Assembly: GCF_000176175.1 (NCBI RefSeq)
Contig: NZ_ACZP01000013.1
Coordinates: forward strand, 434,001 to 498,000
DNA: 64,000 nucleotides
DNA from: Vibrio furnissii CIP 102972
Lineage (GTDB): Bacteria; Pseudomonadota; Gammaproteobacteria; Enterobacterales; Vibrionaceae
Reading direction: 5' to 3'
The position numbers and the translations under genes were made by a program. Positions 44,515-54,757 of the stretch are shown in pieces. Below the pieces are notes generated by a model. The model saw only the letters and a program-made list of their open reading frames with translations, had not been told where the DNA came from and did no database searches. Each line of letters opens with the position of its first letter. Position 1 is the stretch's first letter.

Positions 44515-45915
44515 TTAGAAGTTTGCGCTACGTGGTGTACGTGGGAATGGAATCACGTCACGGACGTTGCCCATACCAGTCACGTAAGACACCAAACGCT
44601 CAAAGCCGAGACCAAAGCCTGCGTGCGGTACGGTGCCGTAACGACGCAGGTCGCGGTACCAGCTCATGTGCTCAGGATCGATGCCCATTTCAATCATACG
44701 TGCATCCAGAACGTCTAGACGCTCTTCACGTTGAGAGCCACCGATGATTTCACCGATGCCAGGGGCAAGTACGTCCATTGCTGCAACGGTTTTGCCGTCG
44801 TCGTTCAGACGCATGTAAAACGCTTTGATGTCTTTCGGGTAGTTCTTCACGATAACCGGCGCTTTGAAGTGCTCTTCAGCAAGGAAACGCTCGTGCTCAG
44901 AAGACATATCGATGCCCCATTCAACTGGGAATTCGAACTCACGACCAGAATCAAGCAGGATTTGGATCGCGTCGGTGTAGTCCACTTGTGCAAAATCAGA
45001 AGCAACGAATTGCTCCAGACGAGTGATCGCTTCTTTATCGATGCGTTGAGCGAAGAACTCAAGGTCATCACGACGCTCTTCCAGAACAGCTTTGAAGACG
45101 TACTTCAGCATGTCTTCTGCCAGTTTCGCCACGTCGTCTAGTTCAGCAAACGCCACTTCAGGCTCAACCATCCAGAATTCCGCAAGGTGGCGGCTGGTGT
45201 TTGAGTTTTCAGCACGGAACGTCGGACCGAAGGTGTAGACTTTGCTCAGTGCGCACGCGTAAGTTTCAGCGTTGAGCTGACCCGATACAGTCAAGAACGT
45301 TTCTTTACCAAAGAAGTCTTCGTTGTAGTCCACTTTGCCTGCGTCTGTGCGAGGGAGGTTTTCCATGTCTAGCGTTGATACGCGGAACATTTCGCCTGCA
45401 CCTTCAGCGTCAGAAGCGGTGATCAGTGGCGCAGAGACCCAGAAGTAGCCTTGCTCGTGGTAGAAACGGTGAATCGCTTGTGACAGGCAGTTACGCACAC
45501 GGGCCACAGCGCCGATCACGTTGGTACGTGGACGCAGGTGCGCCACTTCACGAAGGTATTCGATTGAGTGACGGGTTTTCGCCATTGGGTAAGTGTCTGC
45601 ATCTTCGACCCAGCCAACCACTTTTACGTCGGTGGCTGCCAATTCGAATGCTTGACCGCTCGCTGGAGACTCAACAATCTTACCTGTTACTTCAACAGAG
45701 CAGCCAGTCGTTAGCTTTAGTACTTCGTTGTCGTAATTATTCAGATTATTTGGGACCACGGCCTGAATCGGGTCGAAACAAGAGCCGTCATAAATGGCAA
45801 GGAAAGAGATTCCAGCTTTGGAATCGCGACGCGAACGGATCCAGCCGCGAACAGTGACTTCACTGTCTACTGCCAGCTTACCGCTAAGTACGTCTTTTAC
45901 AGGCGCGTAAGTCAT
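44515..45915 (-). CDS. asnS: Asparaginyl-tRNA synthetase
   Basis: A 466-residue class IIb synthetase. The N-terminal OB-fold anticodon-binding domain ([20 protein letters not shown]) is followed by the catalytic core with motif 2 ([20 protein letters not shown]) and motif 3 ([15 protein letters not shown]). It charges tRNA-Asn. ATG 45915 ([20 protein letters not shown]) matches the start of other Vibrio/E. coli AsnS; upstream in-frame codons lack support. Single gene. Confidence 0.97.
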   Translation of the reverse strand: MTYAPVKDVLSGKLAVDSEVTVRGWIRSRRDSKAGISFLAIYDGSCFDPIQAVVPNNLNNYDNEVLKLTTGCSVEVTGKIVESPASGQAFELAATDVKVVGWVEDADTYPMAKTRHSIEYLREVAHLRPRTNVIGAVARVRNCLSQAIHRFYHEQGYFWVSAPLITASDAEGAGEMFRVSTLDMENLPRTDAGKVDYNEDFFGKETFLTVSGQLNAETYACALSKVYTFGPTFRAENSNTSRHLAEFWMVEPEVAFAELDDVAKLAEDMLKYVFKAVLEERRDDLEFFAQRIDKEAITRLEQFVASDFAQVDYTDAIQILLDSGREFEFPVEWGIDMSSEHERFLAEEHFKAPVIVKNYPKDIKAFYMRLNDDGKTVAAMDVLAPGIGEIIGGSQREERLDVLDARMIEMGIDPEHMSWYRDLRRYGTVPHAGFGLGFERLVSYVTGMGNVRDVIPFPRTPRSANF

Positions 45916-46079
45916 GTTTGATATAGTCTCCATTGAGGTAAAAACTCCACCCACGGTTCTAAAATGTGCTTAATGTTTAAAAAATAAGCGAAACATTGGG
46001 TTGGATTGAATTCTACAGATTCAACGGGACATATTACCTGTCAATTCGCTGGCATCAACCATTAATGTGCTCTGAACGC

Positions 46080-47693
46080 TCATTTCTTATGCGAAAGCGT
46101 AAATTGATTGAGCAAAGATTCCAGGCGTTGCGACAACTGTTCGAGATCCAAGCTGATTTCACGTGTTTGTGTGGCCGATTGTGAGGTGTCATCGGCGTGA
46201 CGGGTGATGACTTCGATCTTGCCCTGCACATCTTGGCTGACTCGCGTGGTGAGGCGCGTTTGCTCTTGAATACTGTGCGCGTGGGCCAGCACTTGTTGCA
46301 TTTCCGACACCGCGTTGGTCATGGCCGCAGACAACTCTTCCACCTCGCCTGAACGTTGATGGGCTTGCGCGCACACCGTGTCGACCGACGAAAGCGATTG
46401 TTCACTGTCTTGCTGGAATTGAGCGATGATTTTTTCGATGTTGCCAGTGGCTTCGGCCGTACGCGAGGCGAGGTTGCGTACCTCATCTGCCACGACGGCG
46501 AATCCGCGTCCTTGTTCGCCCGCGCGGGCTTCTTCAATGGCGGCATTCAGTGCCAGCAGATTGGTCTGTTCAGCAATGCCTTTGATCACTTCCAAAATGG
46601 ACGACACTTCACCCGTTTGATCATTGAGCTGGGAAATTTTATCTTTCACCGACTCAATGTCGCCAACCAAATGCTTGATGTCTTGACTGGCCACATGCGC
46701 TTGCTGTGCGCTTTGTTGTGCGACCGATGTGGTGTGATTGATGAGCGAAGATGCATCGACGGTGGCTTGTTCGACATCACTCTGTTTGGCTTGCATCTCT
46801 TCGATGTTGATCTGGACTTCGGCGGTTTCACGTTGCTGGTTATTGGCCGCTTGGTCAGTGACCTGCGCCACATCCGTGAGTCGGTTTGCCGAACTGGCGA
46901 GCGAATGAGACGTTTTCTGGACTTGTTCTAAGCTGTGAGACACCGTATCCATGAGCGAGTTGATGGCGGTGGCGAGTTGTCCCAATTCATCCTTCTTGCT
47001 GTGCTCAAGGCGTTGTGACAAGTTTTTGCTCTCGCTGACGCGGCTCATGAAGCTGGATGTACGCTGTAGCGGGCGGACGATGATGCGGCGAATCAGCATC
47101 ATGGTGACCAAAAAGCCCACCAATGCGATGACGGCCATGATGCCGACACCAATGAGTGTGCGGTGGCTGATGAGTTTGTTGAGGTGGTTGAGATTGTATT
47201 CCAGACGAATCACACCGAGGACTTCACCTTCTGGCGCCATGTGGCAGGCGACACAGTTGGTACCGCGATAGCTTTCGCTCGATTTCATCGGCAGGGCAAC
47301 CACAATGCCTTTGCCCCAGTTAGCCTCATAGGGCTCAAGGATGAATTCGCCGCCTAGCGCACGGCGATCAATCTCGTCGACTGGTTTTTGGTTTTCCTGT
47401 CCGGGGCCATACAACTTGCTGACAGCGTCAGCACGCAACACACGCACTTGTTCAATGCCATCTTGCGCTAGTGCCTTTTGGCGCAATGTTTCTTTTTGCG
47501 CCATGGTGCCGGTGAGCATCATCATATTGAGGCTGTCAAAATAGTTGCTCGCTTTATCGTGCAACTGTTCACTGAGGACGGAGTTGATCAGATCGCGCTG
47601 TTGCCAATATTGGTAGGCGGTTGAGCCAGCCAACACCATGGCGAAAACGGAAATTAGGGTCAACAAAAGCTTAGTTGTAATGGTTGAGCTCAT
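46080..47693 (-). CDS. Methyl-accepting chemotaxis protein with a periplasmic haem-c motif
   Basis: A 537-residue chemoreceptor. Helix 1 is about residues 6-27 and helix 2 about 175-197. The periplasmic domain (about 30-174) contains CVACH at residues 147-151, in [20 protein letters not shown], a single c-type haem attachment motif. HAMP and signalling domains follow, with tip [20 protein letters not shown]. Similar haem-c sensor domains in Geobacter and Desulfovibrio chemoreceptors respond to redox state, oxygen or NO. ATG 47693 is chosen since [19 protein letters not shown] gives the membrane anchor; an earlier start at 47759 adds an odd extension. It stands beside asnS, without operon partners. 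Confidence 0.88.
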   Translation of the reverse strand: MSSTITTKLLLTLISVFAMVLAGSTAYQYWQQRDLINSVLSEQLHDKASNYFDSLNMMMLTGTMAQKETLRQKALAQDGIEQVRVLRADAVSKLYGPGQENQKPVDEIDRRALGGEFILEPYEANWGKGIVVALPMKSSESYRGTNCVACHMAPEGEVLGVIRLEYNLNHLNKLISHRTLIGVGIMAVIALVGFLVTMMLIRRIIVRPLQRTSSFMSRVSESKNLSQRLEHSKKDELGQLATAINSLMDTVSHSLEQVQKTSHSLASSANRLTDVAQVTDQAANNQQRETAEVQINIEEMQAKQSDVEQATVDASSLINHTTSVAQQSAQQAHVASQDIKHLVGDIESVKDKISQLNDQTGEVSSILEVIKGIAEQTNLLALNAAIEEARAGEQGRGFAVVADEVRNLASRTAEATGNIEKIIAQFQQDSEQSLSSVDTVCAQAHQRSGEVEELSAAMTNAVSEMQQVLAHAHSIQEQTRLTTRVSQDVQGKIEVITRHADDTSQSATQTREISLDLEQLSQRLESLLNQFTLSHKK

Positions 47694-47975
47694 GATTCGC
47701 TTATAGTTTTTAATGTAGGGTTGACGATGTGAATATAGCGTTAAAGTAAAGTAGTGCAAAAATGAAACTTAAGTTACTGTGACCACAAACAAAATATGGT
47801 TTTTAGAAATGTGACGCAGCAACATTGCGCTCAAAAATTTGACATCGGTGCCATATTTACGACGCTAATAAGAGCGCGATGCGTACTCGAAAGTGTGGAA
47901 TTACTGATGGAGTGACTTGTCTCACAGAGCGAGATTCCGTAGTATTGCGTCTCTTTTGAAAGCCCGAGAACCAAG

Positions 47976-48341
47976 ATGAAAACCGAGATTTACAAAGAGT
48001 TCATGTTTGAAGCAGCTCACCATTTACCACACGTGCCGGAAGGCCATAAATGTGGTCGCTTGCACGGACACTCTTTTTTGGTTCGCCTGTATGTTGCAGG
48101 TGACGTGGATCCTCATACGGGTTGGTTGGTCGACTTTGCTGAAATCAAGGCTGCGTTTAAGCCGATTTACGATCGTCTCGACCATTACTACCTGAATGAC
48201 ATTGACGGTTTGGAAAACCCAACCAGCGAAGTGCTGGCGAAATGGATTTGGCAACAGCTCAAGCCAAGCTTGCCGTTGCTGAGCAAAGTCGAAATTAAAG
48301 AAACCTGCACCGCAGGTTGTATCTACAGCGGCGACGCCTAA
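47976..48341 (+). CDS. queD: 6-carboxy-tetrahydropterin synthase (queuosine pathway)
   Basis: A 121-residue PTPS-fold enzyme. The zinc His residues are in [10 protein letters not shown] and [10 protein letters not shown], the catalytic Cys is in [10 protein letters not shown], and the catalytic His/Asp lie in RLDHYYLND. Glu in [10 protein letters not shown] anchors the pterin. It converts dihydroneopterin triphosphate to 6-carboxytetrahydropterin, the first committed step to preQ0/queuosine. Length and motifs are typical of QueD. Single gene with a terminator. Confidence 0.95.
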   Translation: MKTEIYKEFMFEAAHHLPHVPEGHKCGRLHGHSFLVRLYVAGDVDPHTGWLVDFAEIKAAFKPIYDRLDHYYLNDIDGLENPTSEVLAKWIWQQLKPSLPLLSKVEIKETCTAGCIYSGDA

Positions 48342-48361
48342 GCCCTGAGCAAATTGCGACG

Positions 48362-48391
48362 AAGCCAGTCTTTTAACGACTGGCTTTTTTT
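48362..48391 (+). terminator. queD terminator; the rest of the gap to 48661 holds nothing clear
   Basis: AAGCCAGTC, a 7-base loop, GACTGGCTTTTTTT: strong stem and T run. The remaining 270 bases before the hydrolase gene show no gene or convincing site. Confidence 0.92.
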
Positions 48392-48661
48392 GTGTCTGCT
48401 TTTCTTATCCACTGGCATCAAGTGACTATCACGTGGCATTCAGTGACGGCAAAAGCGGGCTTCACGAATGAGGTGATGCCCTTAAAAGCAGGCATACGGG
48501 GAAAGAGTATAATCACATCCATGGCACAAGGTCTGAGAATTTTTTTCATCAATCCCATCGATTAATTCCGTTATACACGTAGGGGCTTTCGGCGCAGCAT
48601 AAGCCCTGTCAAAACAACAACGACAACAAAAACAGATGTATTACGATTTAAGTGGAGATTT

Positions 48662-49495
48662 ATGATGAACAACTCAGGCTACTTGGTTTTAAAAGATGGC
48701 ACATCGCTTTACTACAAAGATTGGGGTGAAGGTCAACCGATTGTGTTTAGTCATGGCTGGCCGTTGAGCTCGGATGCATTTGAAGATCAAATGCTGTTTC
48801 TTGCACAACAGGGTTACCGCGTGATTGCGCATGACCGTCGTGGCCACGGCCGCTCGTCACAACCTTGGGAAGGTCACAATCTCGACCAATATGCAGATGA
48901 CCTCGCTGAATTGATGGCGCATCTGGATATTAAAAATGCCATCCATGTGGGTCACTCCACTGGCGGCGGCGAAGTGGCGCGCTACATTGGACGTCATGGC
49001 ACTGCACGTGTGGCCAAAGCGGTCTTAATTGGTGCGATTACCCCCATCATGCTGAAAACCGAATTCAATCCAAATGGTGTGCCACTTGAAGTGTTTGATG
49101 GCATTCGCCGCGGTGTCGAAGAAGACCGCTCACAGTTCTTCAGCGATCTGTCCGAAGCGTTTTTCGGTTACAACCGTCCGGGAGCTAAACCGTCGCAAGG
49201 TGTGAGAGACAGCTTCTGGCGTCAGGGCATGCAAGGGTCAATCAAAGCCTTGTATGACTGTGTGAAAGCATTTTCTGAAACGGATTTGCGTGAAGATTTG
49301 AAAGCGATGACTATTCCTACATTGGTGATTCATGGCGACGACGACCAAATCGTCCCGTTTGAAACCTGTGGTCAAGCGGCAGCTGCGCAGCTGCCTCATG
49401 CAGAGTTGAAAGTTTACCAAGGTGGCTCACACGGTATTTGTACCACCCATAAACACCAAATCAATCAAGACCTGTTGCGTTTCATCCAACAATAA
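48662..49495 (+). CDS. Alpha/beta hydrolase of the cofactor-free haloperoxidase/esterase group
   Basis: A 277-residue cytoplasmic alpha/beta hydrolase. The oxyanion region is [15 protein letters not shown], the nucleophile Ser is in [13 protein letters not shown], the acid Asp in [11 protein letters not shown] and the His in [12 protein letters not shown], giving a full triad. [14 protein letters not shown] and RRGHGRS segments are characteristic of so-called non-haem chloroperoxidases, which in practice act as esterases or perhydrolases. A second ATG lies one codon downstream. TGGAG precedes the start. Single gene. Confidence 0.9.
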   Translation: MMNNSGYLVLKDGTSLYYKDWGEGQPIVFSHGWPLSSDAFEDQMLFLAQQGYRVIAHDRRGHGRSSQPWEGHNLDQYADDLAELMAHLDIKNAIHVGHSTGGGEVARYIGRHGTARVAKAVLIGAITPIMLKTEFNPNGVPLEVFDGIRRGVEEDRSQFFSDLSEAFFGYNRPGAKPSQGVRDSFWRQGMQGSIKALYDCVKAFSETDLREDLKAMTIPTLVIHGDDDQIVPFETCGQAAAAQLPHAELKVYQGGSHGICTTHKHQINQDLLRFIQQ

Positions 49496-49505
49496 GTCAA
49501 TGAAG

Positions 49506-49530
49506 AAAGCCGCCCAATCGGGCGGCTTTT
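49506..49530. terminator. Terminator after the hydrolase gene
   Basis: AAAGCCGCCC, loop AAT, GGGCGGCTTTT-type stem, 11 bases past the stop. It may also serve the convergent lipoprotein gene. Confidence 0.9.
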
Positions 49531-49564
49531 GCGTTTTATCGTTTATGTTGGCGTGTGGGGGGAA

Positions 49565-52500
49565 TTATTCAAATGTATAAATTCCCGTCCACAGATCGCC
49601 GCCACTGGTTTCATCGGTGCCATCCAACTCAGTTGAGCGCGAGAGCACTTTCATTGAGAACTGAACGCCATCGGAATCGACGATACGGATATTATCAATG
49701 TAAGTTTGCCCATTGACGTTCAACGTGACAATTAACTCGCCCAACTCATCGTCAACGCTCCAGCTAAAGTTGAAGGATTCAGTGCCTTCACTGTAGGTGC
49801 CTGTTGCGCCATCCGCGTTGAAGGTATAGGACTCAACTTCGCCGTCATAAGTGGTGTTCATACTGCGTGGCAACTCTTCCATGAAGTCGCTGCTGAATGC
49901 GGCGTCAGAGCCTGTTGTTGCCAAGCAATCGTCCACGTACTGGGTGTATTCTGCATAGGTTGAGGTGGTGATTGGATCATCATTCTCATCGTAGTCAGAG
50001 TTACCCGTTGTGCACTCTTCAATGTCGGGATAGCCATCAATACTTGTGTATTGTGTGAGCCAGATTTCGCTGTCGTCCGGAGCAAACACGGCAAATTGGA
50101 GTTCATCGTTTTCTGGTTCATCCAGCAGTGCCAGGTATTGATCGATACCAGTGTCGGAATACCGAATTTCGATGAATCCCTCGTCATTGATCGACCAGGT
50201 TCGCGAACGTGCGACGCCATCTTTGTAGTACGTGGCGGCACCATCTGAAGCGAAGGTATAGAGTCGTGTTTCGCCATTGGACTTCACGCGATACAACTCA
50301 GCACCATCAAGGTCGGCTGTCGAAATACTTGGCAGCCCTTCGTGACACTGTTCATAGGCACTCAAGGTCGCAACAAAGTCGCTGTAGGTTTTCTCCAAAC
50401 CCTCTTCAATCACGCAGCTTCCCACATCCACCAAGCTCACCGTGTCCGCCCAAATTTCAGTGATGGGTGTGGTGTCTTCGAGATAAGTCTCAAGGAATTT
50501 CAGTGACCAGTTGGTGTCGTTGTAATCGACCAGCGCCCAATACCAGCTCTCCTCGGTATTGCCTTCATACGTGATCTTGACGTAGTTGTTTTCGATGGTC
50601 CACAAGGCGGTGTACGACTCAACACTATCTTTGTAAACCGTCAGCGAACCATCGGCATTGAAGGTGTAATCACGCGTACTCCCGTCACCACGGATGCGAT
50701 GGAAGTTCTGGCCGCTGACCATCTCAGTGGTGATTGGGCTCGCCCCGTAACAGCTTTCGATCGCGGCTTCAAATTCGGTCATTCCCACAGTGGTGGTACC
50801 GTCCGAATCGCCTTCGTTGCATTGTGTGAGTGGAATGTCGGCGGCGTTAACCAATGCTTCTTTCGCTGCTGCGCTGATCAGCACGATGTCTTCTTTCTCA
50901 AGCAAAACATCCGCTGTTTCGTGATTCCCGATGTAAACGGCGCCATCATACACGCTGACCAACATGTCCGCCGTTGGTTCATCGAAATCATCGCCAAACG
51001 CGGTGAGCGCAGCGCTCGGAACGCTAAACAGCAACAAGGATTCGGTGTTGACCGTTTCCAAAGACCAGGTGCCGGTCGCAACGAGTGTGGCAAAGCCTGA
51101 ATCCCAATCGATGGTGTAGTATTGCGCGGTTTTGCTGCTGCTATCATCGACGAATTTCACCGCAATGTCCTCGCCGATACTCATGCCTTGGAACTCTCCG
51201 GTGGATACCGAGCTGGCCCCCAGCGTGTCAAATATCAACTCGCTCAGTGCTGTGATGTCATTGCGACTATCACTATTGAGGTTGTCATGCAAATACGGGG
51301 TCCAATCCCACAAGTAGTAAGTATCTTGTGTTGGCGTTAACCCCAGTTTGATCAGATAAGAATCGGCCGGGAAGGTGGCGCTCTCATCGGTATACTCATC
51401 CCAATCAAAGTCACTCTCTGCAATCACCTCATCGACCAGTGACGTAATACTGCCGCTGAGCGAATAACTCATGTCAGGATAATCGGTGGGATAAGCGACT
51501 AACAGATTGTTGGAAAAGTCGATGGTGTATTCACCACTTTGCGTCACCCAGCCTGACGATGTCAGCAACCAATCAGAGTTGCCAATATCGACGTCGACTT
51601 CGGTTTTGTTGGCTTTCACAACCGTCTGTGTGGTCATGGTCGCCATGGTGCCGCTGACATCGAGTTGCTCACTATAAACGCGCATCACGTCGTTGTCGTC
51701 TTCGTCTGCATACACGGCGTAGAGCGTTGTTTGCTCAGCCATGTAGGCAATGATCTGGCCAATATCACTGGCGCCAACGTCAGGATCCAAGGCGTCGCCG
51801 TCGATCACGTCAGGCACGCCATCACCGTCGTCATCGGTATCTGCTTCGTTACCAATGCCATCACCATCGGTATCGGTGGTTTCGCTGCTATCTAGTGGGA
51901 AGTCGTCTTCCGTATCGAGCACGCCATCGCCATCATCGTCGGTGTCAGCGTTGTTTCCGGTGCCATCGTCGTCGGTATCTAACCATTCAAGTGGGTTCGT
52001 TTGGAAATCATCGTCTTCGTTGAGGTAGCCATCGCCATCAATATCGGGGTCGGCGTTGTCACCAATACCATCACCATCAGTGTCTGTGGTTTCGTCCCCG
52101 TTGCGTGGGAAAGCATCGTCTGCATCGAGTACGCCATCGTCGTCATCATCGGTATCGGCATTGTCGCCCGTACCATCCTGATCGGTGTCGCGCCATTCCA
52201 GTGGATCGTCATCGAAATCGTCGTCGGCGTTTGGAAATCCATCACCGTCGGAGTCTTCGTCGAGATTACCGGCACTGTTGAGGTAAATGTTCTCCAACTC
52301 TTCTTCACTGCTTGACTCGACGGTGGTCTTAATCGTGGCTGATTTTTCTGCCGCGTTGTCGAGGACTTCATTGGTACCATCGGTGTCATTGGCGGCATCA
52401 TTGAGTTCGCTGGGTGATTCTGGAATGGATTGCGATGACACCAAGTTACGCGCAGCGAAAGCCGCCGTTTTACTGCCGCTGTCGGTTCCATAATCAGACA

Positions 52501-52972
52501 GGACGTCGGCTTCGTTAATGCCAAGTTGATTGGCGATTTTGGTGGTTGCGGCGGCAATGTCGGCCGAGCCGCCGGATTTCACTTCAAGATGCACCAAGGT
52601 CGACAAGGGGGTGACTTGAGCGACACCGGCGGGGGCCGACATGGTAAAGCCTGTGACAATGGCGTTGCCCGTGTCTTCATCAATGGTTTCGTTGGCGATC
52701 GCCTGCACGACGACCGGATAAATCGAGGGATCTTCAATGCCGTCAACATCGAGTGTTGCGACCCCGCCTGCTTGGGAGGTCGCACTTGGCTCACCTTCAT
52801 CCAGTTGGAAGTTTTCATTTAGGTCAAGCCAGACCAGAGCGCCGTTTAAGTAACCATCGATCGCTTTGACACTGTAACTGGTGGTGGATTCCTCTGAATC
52901 ATCACTTCCACAACCGTACAGTGTGAGGCTACTGAACAGCCCCAATGCGATTACTGACGTTTTCATTCGCAT
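49565..52972 (-). CDS. Very large lipoprotein with TSP3 calcium repeats and three tandem C-terminal domains
   Basis: An 1135-residue exported lipoprotein. The signal ends SSLTLYGC, with Cys21 as lipidation site. An N-terminal domain (about 35-235) has a AIDGYLNGALVWLDLNEN prealbumin/carboxypeptidase-like start. Residues ~238-400 hold about five thrombospondin-type-3 repeats (DTDGDGIGDNAD pattern), which bind calcium. A middle region (about 400-715) is unassigned. The C-terminus has three copies, each ~135-142 residues, of a unit with a Cys-led start, an AxxxC pair and the core YTFNADGxxxxYKD...W; cores lie near positions 50660, 50255 and 49830. ATG 52972 has AAGGA at 8-base spacing, better than the TTG two codons earlier. 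Likely surface- or periplasm-exposed; function unknown. Confidence 0.85.
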   Translation of the reverse strand: MRMKTSVIALGLFSSLTLYGCGSDDSEESTTSYSVKAIDGYLNGALVWLDLNENFQLDEGEPSATSQAGGVATLDVDGIEDPSIYPVVVQAIANETIDEDTGNAIVTGFTMSAPAGVAQVTPLSTLVHLEVKSGGSADIAAATTKIANQLGINEADVLSDYGTDSGSKTAAFAARNLVSSQSIPESPSELNDAANDTDGTNEVLDNAAEKSATIKTTVESSSEEELENIYLNSAGNLDEDSDGDGFPNADDDFDDDPLEWRDTDQDGTGDNADTDDDDDGVLDADDAFPRNGDETTDTDGDGIGDNADPDIDGDGYLNEDDDFQTNPLEWLDTDDDGTGNNADTDDDGDGVLDTEDDFPLDSSETTDTDGDGIGNEADTDDDGDGVPDVIDGDALDPDVGASDIGQIIAYMAEQTTLYAVYADEDDNDVMRVYSEQLDVSGTMATMTTQTVVKANKTEVDVDIGNSDWLLTSSGWVTQSGEYTIDFSNNLLVAYPTDYPDMSYSLSGSITSLVDEVIAESDFDWDEYTDESATFPADSYLIKLGLTPTQDTYYLWDWTPYLHDNLNSDSRNDITALSELIFDTLGASSVSTGEFQGMSIGEDIAVKFVDDSSSKTAQYYTIDWDSGFATLVATGTWSLETVNTESLLLFSVPSAALTAFGDDFDEPTADMLVSVYDGAVYIGNHETADVLLEKEDIVLISAAAKEALVNAADIPLTQCNEGDSDGTTTVGMTEFEAAIESCYGASPITTEMVSGQNFHRIRGDGSTRDYTFNADGSLTVYKDSVESYTALWTIENNYVKITYEGNTEESWYWALVDYNDTNWSLKFLETYLEDTTPITEIWADTVSLVDVGSCVIEEGLEKTYSDFVATLSAYEQCHEGLPSISTADLDGAELYRVKSNGETRLYTFASDGAATYYKDGVARSRTWSINDEGFIEIRYSDTGIDQYLALLDEPENDELQFAVFAPDDSEIWLTQYTSIDGYPDIEECTTGNSDYDENDDPITTSTYAEYTQYVDDCLATTGSDAAFSSDFMEELPRSMNTTYDGEVESYTFNADGATGTYSEGTESFNFSWSVDDELGELIVTLNVNGQTYIDNIRIVDSDGVQFSMKVLSRSTELDGTDETSGGDLWTGIYTFE

Positions 52973-53066
52973 AGACAATTCCTTAGTTCTGATGTGAATC
53001 GTTATTTTTGATATTTATTGGGTGAATATCACATCGAAAAATAATTTATGAACTGTATTTGTCAAA

Positions 53067-53097
53067 TGACGAATCGTTGACGAATCAATGACGATGG
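53067..53097. promoter_or_regulatory. Three 11-bp-spaced direct repeats upstream of the lipoprotein gene
   Basis: TGACGAATC at 53067-53075 and 53078-53086, and the partial copy TGACGATGG at 53089-53097, repeat every 11 bp. On the gene's strand this reads CGTCA every 11 bp, as in response-regulator sites such as the Pho box (TGTCA every 11 bp). It lies 95-125 bases upstream of the start. The rest of 52973-53380 is AT-rich without a gene. Confidence 0.5.
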
Positions 53098-53380
53098 TCG
53101 TTGAGTGTAAATAAAATGAACAGGATATATTCAGGTTATATGTCAATAAGGGGGAAGGGGAAAACGATAGGTGGGAGTAATCACGCCATAAAACAAGTGG
53201 CTACAGAGAAGAGACGTAAAATACAGAGATAATAATAATAATTGGGAACACTGTGACGCATCTCTCTTAATCATGTACTGAGTACCAAGCTTTTGAAATG
53301 ATCATCGTGATCGGACAAAAGCGTTGGTACTCATACGTTAGGTGAGTTTTTATCAATCAATAACTCAACGAAAGAATGAA

Positions 53381-54751
53381 TTATTCCTGAATAATATCCT
53401 CACCCCCTAAGCTCTGATAGACCGTTGCCATATTCACCAATTGGTTGTAACGGTTTTCCAATAACGAGGCTTTGGCGCTGCGTTCATTTTCCTGTGCATC
53501 GAGCAAGGTGGTGATCTCAATCGCGCCGTATTCATACTGACTTTGATAAATGCGGGCGGCCTCTGCTGCGGCGTCGTACTGTTTTTGCAGTTTCTCGGCC
53601 TGAAACGCGTAGTTTTCTTTGGCGGACAGCGCATTGTCGACATCTTGGAAAGCGGCATACAGTGTTTTGCGATAAGTGATGATGGCTGATTCATATTTCA
53701 CTTGCGCAATGTCGCGATTGAGCTGCATTTCATTCCAATTCAGAAACGGCATGGTCAGGTCTGCGCCCAGTGAGCCAATGGGATCGCTCAGCAACTTACG
53801 CAGTTCGGTCGACGAGCCGCCCAACGCGCCCGTCAGCGTGAGCGATGGGAAGTAGTTGGTATCGCTGTAGTCTTTGGCGGCGAGTGTTGATTTCAGTTCG
53901 AACAAGGCTTGTTTGACATCGGGACGACGGCTCAAGACATCGGCAGGTACACCCGCTTCCACCGCAGGAACGGCGTAATCGGGTAGGGCAGGAATGCGTG
54001 ATGCCAAGTCTTGCGGCGGCTGATCAAACAAAATCGCAAACGCGTTGACTGCTTCCGTGCGTTGTTGCAGGTAGTCGCGATGTGTTGCTTCAAGCCCGGC
54101 CAGTGTGCGCTGCGCTTCAAGCACGTTCAGGCGCGTGACCGACCCGTGACGATACTGACTTTCGGTCAGTGCGAGCGTCTCTTGGGCATCGTTGATGTCA
54201 TTGTTGCTCAGTTCGACCCGTTGATTGAGATAACCAATCTGCCAATACAGCTGCGCAGTGGTTGCGACCAAACTTTGCGCTGTGGCTTCACGCTCTTGTT
54301 GTGTTGCTAGCGCTGTCCACATCGCCTCGTCTTTGGCGGCTGACAATTTGCCCCATAGATCCAACTCATAACTGACACTCAGACTGGCTTGATAACTCTT
54401 CGAACTGTCGCCACCATCGAGTGGCTTGGAGCGATCTGCTGACACGGTGCCAGAGACATCCGGATAAGTATCGCTGGTGGCTAAACCGGCTTCTAAGCGG
54501 GCTTGGCGCAGTGTGAGGGTGGCCAGCGCTAAATCACTGTTGGATGCGAGCACTTGGTCGATCCAGCCATCGAGTTGTGGATCGCCAAAGCTGGTCCACC
54601 AACGGCTTATGGCTTGTTCTTGAGGCTGTGACTGGCCGTTTTGCCATTGCGCTGGCACATCCAGCTGTTGCTCGGGGAGTTCGGAGCGCGCCACGCAGCC
54701 TGTTGCCAACAAGACGCACAAAGCGATGGTCGAATATTGATAGCGTTTCAT
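53381..54751 (-). CDS. Outer-membrane efflux lipoprotein (TolC/NodT family) of a MacAB-type pump
   Basis: A 456-residue lipoprotein channel. The signal MKRYQYSTIALCVLLATGC ends in the lipidated Cys19. Two OEP repeats follow, with VSYELDLWGKLSAAKDEAM and the second-half QYEYGAIEITTLLDAQENER as typical motifs, plus the N-terminal QQLDVPAQW common to NodT-type factors. It would form the trimeric outer-membrane duct for the pump. It starts 6 bases after macB, so it belongs to the macA-macB operon as a dedicated channel rather than using the shared TolC. Confidence 0.92.
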   Translation of the reverse strand: MKRYQYSTIALCVLLATGCVARSELPEQQLDVPAQWQNGQSQPQEQAISRWWTSFGDPQLDGWIDQVLASNSDLALATLTLRQARLEAGLATSDTYPDVSGTVSADRSKPLDGGDSSKSYQASLSVSYELDLWGKLSAAKDEAMWTALATQQEREATAQSLVATTAQLYWQIGYLNQRVELSNNDINDAQETLALTESQYRHGSVTRLNVLEAQRTLAGLEATHRDYLQQRTEAVNAFAILFDQPPQDLASRIPALPDYAVPAVEAGVPADVLSRRPDVKQALFELKSTLAAKDYSDTNYFPSLTLTGALGGSSTELRKLLSDPIGSLGADLTMPFLNWNEMQLNRDIAQVKYESAIITYRKTLYAAFQDVDNALSAKENYAFQAEKLQKQYDAAAEAARIYQSQYEYGAIEITTLLDAQENERSAKASLLENRYNQLVNMATVYQSLGGEDIIQE

Positions 54752-54757
54752 GAAGGG

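Noticed and set aside
51750..52028. Ser/Pro-rich and Val/Ile-rich open frames opposite the TSP3 repeats
   Set aside because: They arise from the repeated Asp/Gly codons read on the other strand; there is no ribosome-binding site.
51770..52260. Regular short repeats that might suggest a CRISPR or tandem array
   Set aside because: The repeats are in frame, vary in sequence and encode calcium-binding TSP3 motifs; there are no unique spacers.
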